Origin: Clostridium sp. CAG:389
Lineage (GTDB): Bacteria > Bacillota > Clostridia > TANB77 > CAG-508
NCBI GenBank assembly: GCA_000438255.1
Contig: FR901935.1
Coordinates: 1-15,508 of the forward strand
Reading direction: 5' to 3'
DNA length: 15,508 nucleotides
Under the pieces are notes generated by a model. The model did not search any database. It was given only the letters and a program-made list of their open reading frames with translations, and had not been told where the DNA came from. The position numbers were made by a program, and so were the translations under genes. Each line of letters opens with the position of its first letter. Position 1 is the first letter of the stretch. Positions 1 through 7,725 of this stretch are shown here, in pieces.

Positions 1-556
1 TTTCTACTGCTTTTATTAATCCCATGTTTCCTTCTTGTATTAAGTCTAAGAATAACATTCCTCTTCCTACATATTTTTTAGCTATACTTACTACAAGTCT
101 TAGGTTTGATTCAGCTAGCTTTTGTTTTGCTTCTTCATCACCCTCTAATATTCTTTTTGCTAATTCTAGTTCTTCATCAAATGTTAATAATGGTATTTTT
201 CCTATTTCTCTTAGATACATTCTTACTGGGTCATCTACACTTATTCCTTCAAAACTTGTATCTGTTATTTCATCTAATTTTAATTCTTCAACTTCTTTTA
301 AATCTTCTATATCTGGTTCTTCATCAAAATCATCTGGTAATAAGTCTATTCCGTCTTTTTCAAATTCGTCAAATACTTCATCCATTTTTTCTGGATTGAC
401 ATCATTTAATTTTGATGCTAAATCACTATATGTCATTTTTCCATTTTGTTTTGCTTCTTCAATTATATTGTTTATTTTTTCTTTATCTGTTTTTTCACTT
501 TTACTTTCTTTTACTTTTTTTACTTCTTCTAAATTTTCATCTTTTTTATTAGACAT
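1..556 (-). CDS. rpoD: RNA polymerase primary sigma factor (RpoD/SigA), N-terminal part, cut by window edge
   Basis: Primary sigma factor that directs core RNA polymerase to housekeeping promoters. Reading the minus strand from ATG at 556 gives 185 codons with no stop, so the rest lies before base 1. An acidic, lysine-rich stretch and a region 1.1-like segment occupy about residues 25-75. Region 1.2 follows (residues 108-119, DDPVRMYLREIG), then the start of region 2 (residues 151-183, with NLRLVVSIAKKYVGRG and LDLIQEGNMGLIKAVE). These region 2 motifs are diagnostic for group 1 sigma factors. The start is set by a GGGGG-rich Shine-Dalgarno (TAGGGGGAA) 6-7 bases upstream, which overlaps the dnaG stop codon only 11 bases away. 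It is therefore co-transcribed and probably translationally coupled with dnaG. The DNA-binding regions 2.4, 3 and 4 cannot be checked here. Confidence 0.96.
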   Translation of the reverse strand, partial: MSNKKDENLEEVKKVKESKSEKTDKEKINNIIEEAKQNGKMTYSDLASKLNDVNPEKMDEVFDEFEKDGIDLLPDDFDEEPDIEDLKEVEELKLDEITDTSFEGISVDDPVRMYLREIGKIPLLTFDEELELAKRILEGDEEAKQKLAESNLRLVVSIAKKYVGRGMLFLDLIQEGNMGLIKAVE

Positions 557-567
557 GAATTTTCCCC

Positions 568-2349
568 CTACTTAATTCTTGCTAATGTAATTATTATATT
601 ACTTAGCTCTTTTTCTAATTCTTTTTTTTCTTCAATATTTGAAGTTTTTTCTAACAATTCTAAAATCTCAAGCTTTCTATTATTTAACTTGTCCCTTTTA
701 TAAGCTTGGATTATATCATCTATCGCTTTTTCTAAGTCTTCTATCTCATAGTCTTCTGCCATTATCATTGTTATTTGATTTTGATGTTCTTGGTCTAATG
801 TGTCTATTATGCTATTAATATTACTATTTCCTTTTTCAAATTCTTCATACAATTTTTTAGCTATTTCTTGATTTATTTCATCTTGAAAATCTTCTGGTTT
901 TATATTTTGTTTTATTATTTCAAATATTGATAAATCACCTGTTAGTAATATTGAAATTATTGTATTTTCTCTTCTTCTTATTGATTCTGATACTTCTTTT
1001 GTCTCTACTTTTTTGTGTGTTATTACTGGTTTTGCTTTTTCAAGTACTTTTTCACTTTTATCATTTTTATATGTGAGTTTATTTACTTCTGCATAAATTG
1101 CTTCTTTCGAAATATCATATTCTTTTGCTATTTTTTCAATATAAACTTCTCTTTCTATTGTATTGTCTACTTTTGAAATTAGTTTTGCTATTTCATTTAA
1201 AAATTTTATTTTGTCGTTGGTGTTTTCTAAGTTTAATTCTTTCTTTAATATTTTTACCTTGAACTCAACTACTGAAAATGCTTTGTCTACTGCGTTTTGG
1301 AAACGCATATTTCCATATTTTACTATATATTCGTCTGGATCTTTTGCTCCTTCTAGTTGTATTACTCTTAAATCACATCCCATTTTTTGTAAAATGTCTA
1401 TTGCTCTTAATTTTGCCTTTATTCCTGCATCATCTGAGTCAAAACTTAATATTATTTGTTCTGAATTTTTTCTTAATAACCATCCTTGCTGTTCTGTTAA
1501 TGCTGTTCCAAGTGGGGCTACTACATTTGTTATTCCTCTTTGATGTAGTGAGATTACATCCATATATCCTTCAACTATTAATAACTTTTTGGTATCTCCT
1601 TTTTTTGCAACATTTAGTCCAAATAAATGTCTTCCTTTACTGTATACTACATTTTCTGGTGAATTTATGTATTTAGGTTTTGAGTCATCTAAAACTCTTC
1701 CTCCAAATGCTATTACTCTTCCTCTTGCATCACATATTGGAAACATTAATCTATTTCTGTATCTATCTATGTATTGGCCTCTTTCGTTTTTATTTACTAA
1801 TCCTGATTCTAGTATTTCTTGTTCTTGAAATCCCTGTTTTTTTAACTCTTGATATAGTTCATCAAATTTGCCTGAGAATCCAATTCTAAATGATTTTAAT
1901 GTTTCATTTGTTAATTGTCTTTTTTTCACATATTCTTGTGCCATTTTGGCTTGTGGTTTATATAAGTTTTGATGGTAGTATTCTGCTGTGAATTCATTTA
2001 CTTTATATACTTTGTCTTTTAGTATTTCTCTTTGTGTGTCTCCATTGTTTTGTAATGTTGGTAGTTGTATGTTTGCCCTTTCTGCTAACATTTGTACTGT
2101 TTCTACAAAGTTTAGTCCTTCTATTTGTGATACAAATGTTATTACATTTCCTCCGACTCCACATCCAAAACAGTGAAATATTTGTTTATCTGGTGAGACT
2201 GAAAAAGAAGGTGATTTTTCGTTGTGAAATGGACATAGTCCAAAATAGTTTCTTCCACTTCTTTTTAAGTGTACATATTGTGATATGACATCTACTATGT
2301 CGTTTGCTTGTCTTACTTCGTTTAATATTTCTTCACTATATCTTGCCAT
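568..2349 (-). CDS. dnaG: DNA primase
   Basis: Synthesises RNA primers at the replication fork in complex with the replicative helicase. The 593-residue length is normal for the family. The N-terminal CHC2 zinc finger is intact: Cys39, His42, Cys60 and Cys63. The catalytic Toprim core is present, with Glu260 in VEGYMD and the Asp304-Ser-Asp306-Asp pair in FDSDDAG. The RNA-polymerase-like basic domain (RNRLMFPI, GGRVLDDSKPKYINSPE) lies at about residues 200-232. The C-terminal part, after about residue 430, is charged and helical, as expected for the helicase-interacting domain. ATG at 2349 follows AGAGG at good spacing. Its TAG stop lies inside the ribosome binding site of rpoD, the classical primase-sigma operon order. 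A sigma-H-type promoter sits just upstream (2389-2417). Confidence 0.98.
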   Translation of the reverse strand: MARYSEEILNEVRQANDIVDVISQYVHLKRSGRNYFGLCPFHNEKSPSFSVSPDKQIFHCFGCGVGGNVITFVSQIEGLNFVETVQMLAERANIQLPTLQNNGDTQREILKDKVYKVNEFTAEYYHQNLYKPQAKMAQEYVKKRQLTNETLKSFRIGFSGKFDELYQELKKQGFQEQEILESGLVNKNERGQYIDRYRNRLMFPICDARGRVIAFGGRVLDDSKPKYINSPENVVYSKGRHLFGLNVAKKGDTKKLLIVEGYMDVISLHQRGITNVVAPLGTALTEQQGWLLRKNSEQIILSFDSDDAGIKAKLRAIDILQKMGCDLRVIQLEGAKDPDEYIVKYGNMRFQNAVDKAFSVVEFKVKILKKELNLENTNDKIKFLNEIAKLISKVDNTIEREVYIEKIAKEYDISKEAIYAEVNKLTYKNDKSEKVLEKAKPVITHKKVETKEVSESIRRRENTIISILLTGDLSIFEIIKQNIKPEDFQDEINQEIAKKLYEEFEKGNSNINSIIDTLDQEHQNQITMIMAEDYEIEDLEKAIDDIIQAYKRDKLNNRKLEILELLEKTSNIEEKKELEKELSNIIITLARIK

Positions 2350-2388
2350 TTTTCCTCTCTTTCCTTCAAATAAACATACTTATATATA

Positions 2389-2417
2389 ATATTCGACCTA
2401 TTTTACATAAATCCTTC
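2389..2417 (-). promoter_or_regulatory. Sigma-H-type promoter of the dnaG-rpoD operon
   Basis: On the minus strand, GAAGGATTT (2417-2409) and GTCGAATAT (2397-2389) are separated by 11 bases. Both boxes fit, without mismatch, the Bacillus sigma-H consensus as I know it (RnAGGAwWW, 11-12 bases, RnnGAATWW). A start site near 2382 would give a leader of about 33 bases before dnaG. In B. subtilis the sigA operon also has a sigma-H promoter. No sigma-A pair of comparable quality is seen here. That a sigma-H factor exists in this organism is inference. Confidence 0.6.
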
Positions 2418-2459
2418 TTAGTTTTTGAAAAATTCTATAACTAGTGTATTTTAATTTTG

Positions 2460-2500
2460 CAAAAACATGGGCGGATAAAGTTTTACCTTCGTCCACCCAT
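2460..2500 (-). terminator. Rho-independent terminator of the patatin-like gene
   Basis: Read on the minus strand just after the lipase stop: ATGGGTGGA (2500-2492) pairs with TCCGCCCAT (2475-2467), a 9-bp stem with one G-U pair, followed by GTTTTTG. It separates the lipase transcript from dnaG-rpoD. Confidence 0.75.
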
Positions 2501-2504
2501 ATTT

Positions 2505-3236
2505 TTATCTTAATAAATAAAGCAATTGCTTCATTTGTTTTTTTGCCTCCACATACCCTAATTGAGATGCTTCTGCAATGTCTTGCGGTGTTCCAAATGT
2601 TCCTAGATGGACTTCTGGCTTTATAACAAAGTCAGCGCACTCTTCCGGAAATTTCCAAGCATTTACATATCTAGATTTTAGATTTTCTTTTTCTTTTTTG
2701 AAAGTTGCTAGTACAGTAAATCCTCCTTCTGGAATCTTCGGATTTTCACACATTCCTCCGTCCCAAAACTTATGGTCTTTTCCATTTATTTGCATATGAT
2801 AATGTTCATATGCAATTGGAAAACTACACGAAGCTCTGCACGCTTCGCCTAAGGTCACTTCTGGTGTAGTATAATTGCAGAACAAAAATGTTTTTGGAAA
2901 TAGCAGTCCTCCTTGATTTGCAACAATATAAAGTTCTTTTTTTAAATCTTTAAGCTTCATATTGCCGCAGTAATCATTAACTGTATCTTCAATTATTTGA
3001 CTACCTCTTCCACCTTTTAATCTACTTGCATTTGAATACTGTATAACAAATTTTTTTACTTGTTCCAATATTTCATTTGATGGTGTTCCAATTGCTCCTA
3101 GTGTTGCAATTATTGCACCAATGCTTGTTCCAGAATATGCAGATATTTCTATCTTTTCCTCTTCAAGTGCTTTCATAACACCTATTGCCGGGACTTTTAC
3201 TCCTCCGCCCCGAATAGCTAAATTAATTTTTTTCAT
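2505..3236 (-). CDS. Patatin-like phospholipase / acyl hydrolase
   Basis: Predicted serine acyl hydrolase of the patatin family, acting on lipid esters through a Ser-Asp dyad. The 243-residue protein carries the full set of motifs: the oxyanion-hole glycine loop GGGVK (residues 10-14), the nucleophile elbow GTSIG with Ser38, and the DGG motif with Asp159. There is no signal peptide or membrane segment, so it is probably cytosolic or peripheral to the membrane. ATG at 3236 follows AGGAGG with 8-9 bases between them. It has its own sigma-A promoter (3288-3316) and terminator (2460-2500), so it is probably monocistronic although the alarmone synthetase gene lies upstream on the same strand. Substrate and physiological role cannot be read from the sequence; the small single-domain patatins of bacteria are poorly defined. 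Confidence 0.9.
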   Translation of the reverse strand: MKKINLAIRGGGVKVPAIGVMKALEEEKIEISAYSGTSIGAIIATLGAIGTPSNEILEQVKKFVIQYSNASRLKGGRGSQIIEDTVNDYCGNMKLKDLKKELYIVANQGGLLFPKTFLFCNYTTPEVTLGEACRASCSFPIAYEHYHMQINGKDHKFWDGGMCENPKIPEGGFTVLATFKKEKENLKSRYVNAWKFPEECADFVIKPEVHLGTFGTPQDIAEASQLGYVEAKKQMKQLLYLLR

Positions 3237-3287
3237 CTGTCTTCCTCCTATGATTATAAGCTATTCTTGTTACATTAAACTGTCTAT

Positions 3288-3316
3288 ATTATACTATAAT
3301 TTACATCACTTTTCAA
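3288..3316 (-). promoter_or_regulatory. Sigma-A promoter of the patatin-like gene
   Basis: Minus strand TTGAAA (3316-3311), 17-base spacer, TATAAT (3293-3288). The -10 box is perfect. The leader to the ATG at 3236 would be about 45 bases. Confidence 0.75.
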
Positions 3317-3328
3317 GTTTTATGTTAA

Positions 3329-3979
3329 TTATGTATTTAATAACATCATTTTATTATCTAATCTATTTACTATTTTAGCACATTGTATAAGCTCTTTTGA
3401 AGTTGATTTTGTTACTTCCTTATCAGGCTTATATTTCATTTTATGTTCAATACTTGCCCAAAAATCCATTGCTAATGTTCTTATTTGAAGTTCAACTTTT
3501 ACGTATATCAAATTTTGTGACAATGTAATTGGAACTTCAAGAATCATGTGATAACTTGAATACCCACTTTTTTTAGGATTTTTTACATAGTCTTTTTCTT
3601 TTAATACTTTTATTCCCGGTATTTTTGTAATCAAATTTCTTATTGAATATATATCTTTTTGAATAGGACATACAGCTCTTATTCCTGCAATATCATTGAT
3701 GTTTTTAATCATTTCTTTGTATGTATATTGTAAACTCTTGTCCTTCATCTTTTTTGTAATACTTTCTGGTGATTTCATTCTTGTGTTTATGTGGTCTATT
3801 AAGTCATACTCGTAAAATAATTTGAATTCGTCTTTTAGTATTTCTAATTTCATGTTTATTTCTTTTAGTGCTACTTGATATATAAACATTACTTTTTCAA
3901 ATTCTTTACTTTTGGTTTCTATTGGTATTTCTATCTCCATTATATTTTCTATTTTTTCTAATTCTTTATTTTCTTTCAT
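3329..3979 (-). CDS. Small alarmone synthetase, (p)ppGpp synthetase of RelP/RelQ type
   Basis: Transfers pyrophosphate from ATP to GDP/GTP, making the stringent-response alarmone. It is a synthetase-only protein: no HD hydrolase, TGS or ACT domain is present. Numbered from the upstream GTG of the reading frame, the motifs are RMKSPESI (71-78), DIAGIRAVC with Asp100, NPKKSGYSSYH (138-148), VELQIRT with Glu167, and MDFWASIEHKMKYK (175-188). These match the synthetase fold of YjbM/YwaC proteins. The NPK-SGY loop and AMDFWAS motif look more like RelP/YwaC, but I do not assign a symbol. The frame is open from GTG at 3991, but that codon lies inside the ribosome binding site AAAGGTGG, which is correctly spaced before ATG at 3979. 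I therefore choose 3979 (216 residues). No clear terminator follows. Confidence 0.9.
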   Translation of the reverse strand: MKENKELEKIENIMEIEIPIETKSKEFEKVMFIYQVALKEINMKLEILKDEFKLFYEYDLIDHINTRMKSPESITKKMKDKSLQYTYKEMIKNINDIAGIRAVCPIQKDIYSIRNLITKIPGIKVLKEKDYVKNPKKSGYSSYHMILEVPITLSQNLIYVKVELQIRTLAMDFWASIEHKMKYKPDKEVTKSTSKELIQCAKIVNRLDNKMMLLNT

Positions 3980-4042
3980 TTGGTTTTCCACCTTTCTTTG
4001 GTGCTTTTAATTGATTATTATTTAATTTTCAATTTTATTGCT

Positions 4043-4065
4043 CCCATATATTTATATTATATGGG
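4043..4065. repeat. 8-bp inverted repeat in the alarmone synthetase leader
   Basis: CCCATATA (4043-4050) and TATATGGG (4058-4065) form a perfect 8-bp inverted repeat with a 7-base loop. On the minus strand it contains a TATAAT box, but no convincing -35 lies 16-18 bases upstream. It may be an operator over the promoter or a hairpin at the mRNA 5' end. The rest of 3992-4118 is AT-rich without another recognisable site. Confidence 0.35.
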
Positions 4066-4118
4066 TATTTTATTTTTATATTATTCCCAAAACTTATTTT
4101 TTGTGTGACTTTTTTGTG

Positions 4119-4257
4119 AAAATAAAAAAAGCAAATTGTTGTAAATACTAATATGTTAATATTTGAAAGTCAAAGACCCAATGGTATACCACAGATATGT
4201 TTTTGACTAAAAATATTAACATATTAGTATTTACAACAATTTGCTTTTTATTTTATC
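4119..4257 (-). terminator. adhE terminator formed by a 39-bp perfect inverted repeat
   Basis: The arms 4126-4164 and 4211-4249 are perfectly complementary over 39 bp. The match extends another 5 bp outward past a 2-base bulge. The 46-base centre holds a further 7-bp inverted repeat (AGTCAAA 4168-4174, TTTGACT 4202-4208) and a 10-bp palindrome TGGTATACCA (4182-4191). On the minus strand the structure begins about 25 bases after the adhE stop and ends in GCTTTTTTTATTTTC, so it has the form of an intrinsic terminator. The stem is far longer than usual; a small palindromic mobile element (MITE-like) that now works as terminator is an alternative. Confidence 0.7.
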
Positions 4258-4282
4258 AATTTTTAACAATTATTTATATTTT

Positions 4283-6883
4283 CTATTTTCCATAATAGCT
4301 ATCTAACAATATTTGTTTTATTTCTGAAATTAATGGAACTCTTGGATTTGCAGTTGTACATTGATCTTCAAAAGCTCTATCTGCAAGAACATCAACTTTT
4401 GCTAAAAATTCTTTTTCATCAATTCCTGCATCTTTAAAAGATTTTGGAATATTTAAGCTTTCATTTAACTCCTTAATTTTTTCTACTAAACTATTTACAC
4501 CTTCTTCTACTGTATCTGCTTTTAATCCCAATTTTTTAGCTAAATGACTGTATTTTTCATCTGCTATATAATATTCATATTTAGGGAATGACACAAATTT
4601 TGAAGGTTTATTACCATTATATTTCACAACATATGGTAATAAAATTGCATTTATTCTACCATGTGGTAAATGGAATTCTGCTCCTATTTTGTGTGCAATT
4701 GAGTGACTAACGCCTAAAAATGCATTTGTAAATGCCATTCCTGCAATTGTACTTGCATTGTGCATTTTTTCTCTTGCTAATTTGTCACTTCCATCATTAT
4801 ATGCTTTTACTAAATAATTCATTACTAATTCAACTGCTTTTTCTGCTAATCCATCAGTATAATCTGATGCCATATTTGACACATATGCTTCTAATGCATG
4901 TGTTAATACATCCATTCCAGTATCTGCTGTTACTGATTTTGGAAGGCTCATAACTAGGTCTGGATCTACTATCGCAACATCTGGTGTTAATTCGTAGTCT
5001 GCTAGTGGATATTTTCTGTCTTTTTCTTTATCAGTTATTACTGCAAATGATGTTACTTCTGAACCTGTTCCAGAAGTTGTTGGTATTGCTACCATTTTTG
5101 CTTTTTCTCCTAATTTAGGGAATTTGTAGGTACGTTTTCTAATGTCCATAAATTTTAATTTTAATCCTTCAATATCAGCCTCTGGATGTTCGTAAAATAA
5201 CCACATTCCTTTTGCTGCGTCCATTGGGCTTCCTCCACCAATTGCAATTATTACATCAGGTTTAAAACTATTCATTTGTTCTACACCTTTTTTTATTGTA
5301 TCAAATGATGGGTCTGGTTCTACATCACTAAATATTTCTGAATGTACATAGTGCTGTCTTTTTCTTAAATGATATAAGATTCTATCCACATATCCTAATT
5401 TGACCATTCCTTGGTCTGTTACTATAAAGGCTCTTTCTATATCTGGCATTTTTTCTAAGTAAGCTATTGAACCTGCTTCAAAATATATTTTTTCTGGAAC
5501 TTTAAACCATTGCATATTAACTCTCCTTTTCGCAACTCTTTTAATATTTATTAAGTTTACTGATGACACATTTGCTGTTGTTGAATTTTTCCCAAATGAG
5601 CCACATCCTAATGTAAGTGATGGCATATTTGTGTTATAAATATCTCCTATTGCTCCATGTGTTGATGGTGAGTTTACTATTATTCTGCCTGCTTTTAAAG
5701 TTTCTGAAAATTTTAGTATTGTATCTTGGTTTTCACTGTGAATTGCTGCTGAGTGTCCAAGTCCACCAAATTCTAGTAGTCTTTCTGCTTTTGCAATTCC
5801 TTCTTCTTCATTTTCAACAATGTAGTATGTTAAAACTGGACTTAATTTTTCTTTTGAAAATGGATAGTCCCTTCCTATTCCTTCTTCATATACAACTATT
5901 ACTTTTGTGTCTTCTGGTACTTCAAATCCTGCTTCTTTTGAAATTGTATATGGTGATTGACCTGGTACATGTGATTTTAGCTTATATCCATATTCTTCTG
6001 TATATTCAAACATTGAGTTTTGTAATTTTTGTTTTTCTTCTGGATTTACAAAATAGCATCCCGCTTCTCTCATTAATTCTTCAAATTCTTGATATATGTC
6101 TTTGTCAACCAAAACTGCTTGTTCCGATGCACATATCATTCCATTGTCAAATGATTTTGATAATACTAAATCATTTACTGATGTTTTTAATTTTGCTGTT
6201 TTGTCTATATAACATGGTACATTTCCAGGACCTACCCCTAGTGCTGGTTTTCCACATGAGTATGCTGAACGTACCATTCCTGTTCCTCCTGTTGCTAATA
6301 TTAAGTTTATATCTGGGTGATTCATTAATAGTCTTGTTGCTGTTATTGATGGTTCTTCTATCCATAGTATGCAGTTTTCTGGTGCCCCTGCTTGAACTGC
6401 TGCTTCTCTTAAAATTCTTGCTGCTTCTGAACTGCATTTTTGTGCTGATGGATGGAATCCAAATATTATTACATTTCTTGTTTTTGCAGATATTATTGAT
6501 TTAAACATTGTTGTTGATGTTGGATTTGTTACTGGTGTTACTCCTGCTATTATTCCAACTGGTTCTGCTATTTCTAGATATCCTTCTTCATCATTTTCGT
6601 TTATTACTCCTACTGTTTTTTCATTTTTGATGCTATGGTATATATATTCTGTTGCAAACATGTTCTTTGTTATTTTGTCCTCATATATTCCTCTGCCTGT
6701 TTCTTCTACTGCCATTTTTGCTAGTTCCATGTGGTGTTCTAGCCCTGCCATTGACATTGCTTTTACTATGTTGTTTACTTGTTCTTGATCTAGCTTTAAG
6801 TATTCTTCTGATGCTTTTTTTGCTTTTGCTACTAATTCGTCTATCATCTTTTGTATTTTTTCTTCTTCTAAATTTTCAGCCAT
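4283..6883 (-). CDS. adhE: Bifunctional acetaldehyde-CoA / alcohol dehydrogenase AdhE
   Basis: Reduces acetyl-CoA to acetaldehyde and then to ethanol with two NADH, regenerating NAD+ in fermentation; AdhE usually forms filaments called spirosomes. At 866 residues it has the normal two-domain length. The aldehyde dehydrogenase domain (about 1-440) shows GVGPGNVPCYI (216-226) and the catalytic Cys251 in NGMICASEQ. The iron-type alcohol dehydrogenase domain (about 455-866) shows GGGSPMDAAK (549-558) for NAD binding and the iron ligands Asp658, His662, His727 and His741, spaced as in FucO/AdhE. No key residue is missing. ATG at 6883 follows a perfect AGGAGG. The gene has a full-consensus promoter (6920-6947) and its own terminator, so it is probably a highly expressed monocistronic unit. 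Its presence points to an anaerobic or fermentative lifestyle. Confidence 0.98.
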   Translation of the reverse strand: MAENLEEEKIQKMIDELVAKAKKASEEYLKLDQEQVNNIVKAMSMAGLEHHMELAKMAVEETGRGIYEDKITKNMFATEYIYHSIKNEKTVGVINENDEEGYLEIAEPVGIIAGVTPVTNPTSTTMFKSIISAKTRNVIIFGFHPSAQKCSSEAARILREAAVQAGAPENCILWIEEPSITATRLLMNHPDINLILATGGTGMVRSAYSCGKPALGVGPGNVPCYIDKTAKLKTSVNDLVLSKSFDNGMICASEQAVLVDKDIYQEFEELMREAGCYFVNPEEKQKLQNSMFEYTEEYGYKLKSHVPGQSPYTISKEAGFEVPEDTKVIVVYEEGIGRDYPFSKEKLSPVLTYYIVENEEEGIAKAERLLEFGGLGHSAAIHSENQDTILKFSETLKAGRIIVNSPSTHGAIGDIYNTNMPSLTLGCGSFGKNSTTANVSSVNLINIKRVAKRRVNMQWFKVPEKIYFEAGSIAYLEKMPDIERAFIVTDQGMVKLGYVDRILYHLRKRQHYVHSEIFSDVEPDPSFDTIKKGVEQMNSFKPDVIIAIGGGSPMDAAKGMWLFYEHPEADIEGLKLKFMDIRKRTYKFPKLGEKAKMVAIPTTSGTGSEVTSFAVITDKEKDRKYPLADYELTPDVAIVDPDLVMSLPKSVTADTGMDVLTHALEAYVSNMASDYTDGLAEKAVELVMNYLVKAYNDGSDKLAREKMHNASTIAGMAFTNAFLGVSHSIAHKIGAEFHLPHGRINAILLPYVVKYNGNKPSKFVSFPKYEYYIADEKYSHLAKKLGLKADTVEEGVNSLVEKIKELNESLNIPKSFKDAGIDEKEFLAKVDVLADRAFEDQCTTANPRVPLISEIKQILLDSYYGK

Positions 6884-6919
6884 AAGATTTCCTCCTTGGT
6901 ATTTATTTTATCCTTTTTT

Positions 6920-6947
6920 ATTATATATTATTAGAAAAATTTGTCAA
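6920..6947 (-). promoter_or_regulatory. Consensus sigma-A promoter of adhE
   Basis: Minus strand TTGACA (6947-6942), 16-base spacer, TATAAT (6925-6920): both boxes are perfect. The leader to ATG at 6883 is about 30 bases. Confidence 0.85.
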
Positions 6948-6952
6948 CCACT

Positions 6953-6967
6953 TTTGTAATATACAAA
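6953..6967. promoter_or_regulatory. Inverted repeat just upstream of the adhE -35 box, possible operator
   Basis: TTTGTA (6953-6958), 3 bases, TACAAA (6962-6967): perfect 6-bp arms ending 6 bases upstream of the -35 box. The position suits a regulator binding site. It does not match the Rex site TTGTTAA-N4-TTAACAA well, so the regulator is unknown. Confidence 0.3.
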
Positions 6968-6983
6968 GCACTCACTAATAAAA

Positions 6984-7018
6984 CAAAAAAAGAAGGGAAT
7001 CCTTTTCAAGAATCCCTT
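6984..7018 (-). terminator. Rho-independent terminator of the Spo0A-like gene
   Basis: Minus strand: an 11-position stem (AAGGGATTCTT pairing with AGGATTCCCTT, one T-T mismatch and one G-U) closes a GAAA tetraloop. It is followed by CTTTTTTTG, 11 bases after the stop codon. Confidence 0.85.
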
Positions 7019-7029
7019 ACTTTTCGGAG

Positions 7030-7542
7030 TTACATTAATTTGAACTCTAACCGCATTTTGTCAGAAACCATTGCAATAAATTCTGAATTTGTTGGCTTTC
7101 CTTTGCAATCTTCAACTGTGTAACCAAATATCTTATTTATATCTTCCAAATTTCCTCTGGACCAGGCCACCTCTATCGCATGACGAATTGCACGTTCAGT
7201 ACGACTTGGCGTCGTTTTATATTTTTTTGCTATTTCTGGATATAATCTTTTTGTTATAGAATTAAGCAAATCTGGCTCTTCTAAAACCATCAATATACCT
7301 GTTCTTAAATACTGATATCCTCTTATATGTGCCGGAACGCCTAAATCATGCATAATCTTTGTAATATATGTTGCTTTTTCGTTCTCATCTGTATTATCCA
7401 GAGTTTCTTTTTTATTATTTGTTACCTTCTCATTGCCTTCTGTTATTTCTAATAAAAGGCTTATTAAGATTTTCTGAATCCGTTCATCTTCAACCTTATT
7501 GATTTCTTTTACGAGTTCTTTAAATTTCTGTTCAGTGTACAT
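7030..7542 (-). CDS. Spo0A C-terminal DNA-binding domain protein without receiver domain
   Basis: Residues 58-166 match the Spo0A effector domain closely, including ITKIMHDLGVPAHIRGYQYLR (59-80), NSITKRLYPEIAKKYKTTPS (94-113), the recognition-helix signature RTERAIRHAIEVAWSRGN (114-131) and GKPTNSEFIA (148-157). In Spo0A this domain binds 0A boxes and switches on sporulation genes. Normal Spo0A is about 260-270 residues, with an N-terminal phospho-acceptor receiver. Here only 57 charged, helical residues precede the effector domain, and they contain no receiver motif. The gene does not look truncated: ATG at 7542 follows AAGGAG at good spacing, and the 183-base gap upstream is too short and too stop-rich for a receiver domain. 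It may be a phosphorylation-independent Spo0A relative or a non-sporulation regulator. The upstream promoter is unclear: a weak TTGTGT-N18-TATAAA is all I see. Confidence 0.9.
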   Translation of the reverse strand: MYTEQKFKELVKEINKVEDERIQKILISLLLEITEGNEKVTNNKKETLDNTDENEKATYITKIMHDLGVPAHIRGYQYLRTGILMVLEEPDLLNSITKRLYPEIAKKYKTTPSRTERAIRHAIEVAWSRGNLEDINKIFGYTVEDCKGKPTNSEFIAMVSDKMRLEFKLM

Positions 7543-7683
7543 AATTTTTTCTCCTTTTCTGCATAGCTTTATAGCTTCTCGATATTTATATTTTAAAATA
7601 TTCCTTCCATTTTTTTACATTTTTTATATAAAACCCTTATTTTTATACACAAAAGTAGTGTTTTTTTTACAAAAATACTTTTT

Positions 7684-7718
7684 ATATAAAAAAAGACATC
7701 TTTTATAAAATGCCTTTT
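7684..7718 (-). terminator. Rho-independent terminator of the M23 peptidase gene
   Basis: Minus strand AAAAGGCAT (7718-7710) pairs with ATGTCTTTT (7699-7691) through one G-U, closing an AT-rich loop and followed by a T tract. It lies about 8 bases after the stop. The rest of 7543-7683 is AT-rich upstream DNA of the Spo0A-like gene. Confidence 0.7.
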
Positions 7719-7725
7719 TAATATT

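Noticed and set aside
3980..3991. GTG at 3991 as the alarmone synthetase start
   Set aside because: The codon is part of the AAAGGTGG ribosome binding site, which is well spaced for ATG at 3979, and GTG has no properly spaced site of its own.
5617..6504. Long plus-strand open frame (295 codons) antisense to adhE, and similar ones at 24-575, 11335-11877 and 14540-15091
   Set aside because: They lie fully opposite well-supported genes and are dominated by Leu/Phe/Ser runs caused by the complement of AT-rich codons. They also lack ribosome binding sites and domain motifs.
6953..6967. Rex operator upstream of adhE
   Set aside because: The arms TTTGTA/TACAAA with a 3-base centre do not match TTGTTAA-N4-TTAACAA.
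7580..7605. Sigma-H-like -35 box (GAAGGAATA) upstream of the Spo0A-like gene
   Set aside because: No GAAT-type -10 box occurs at the required 11-12 base spacing.
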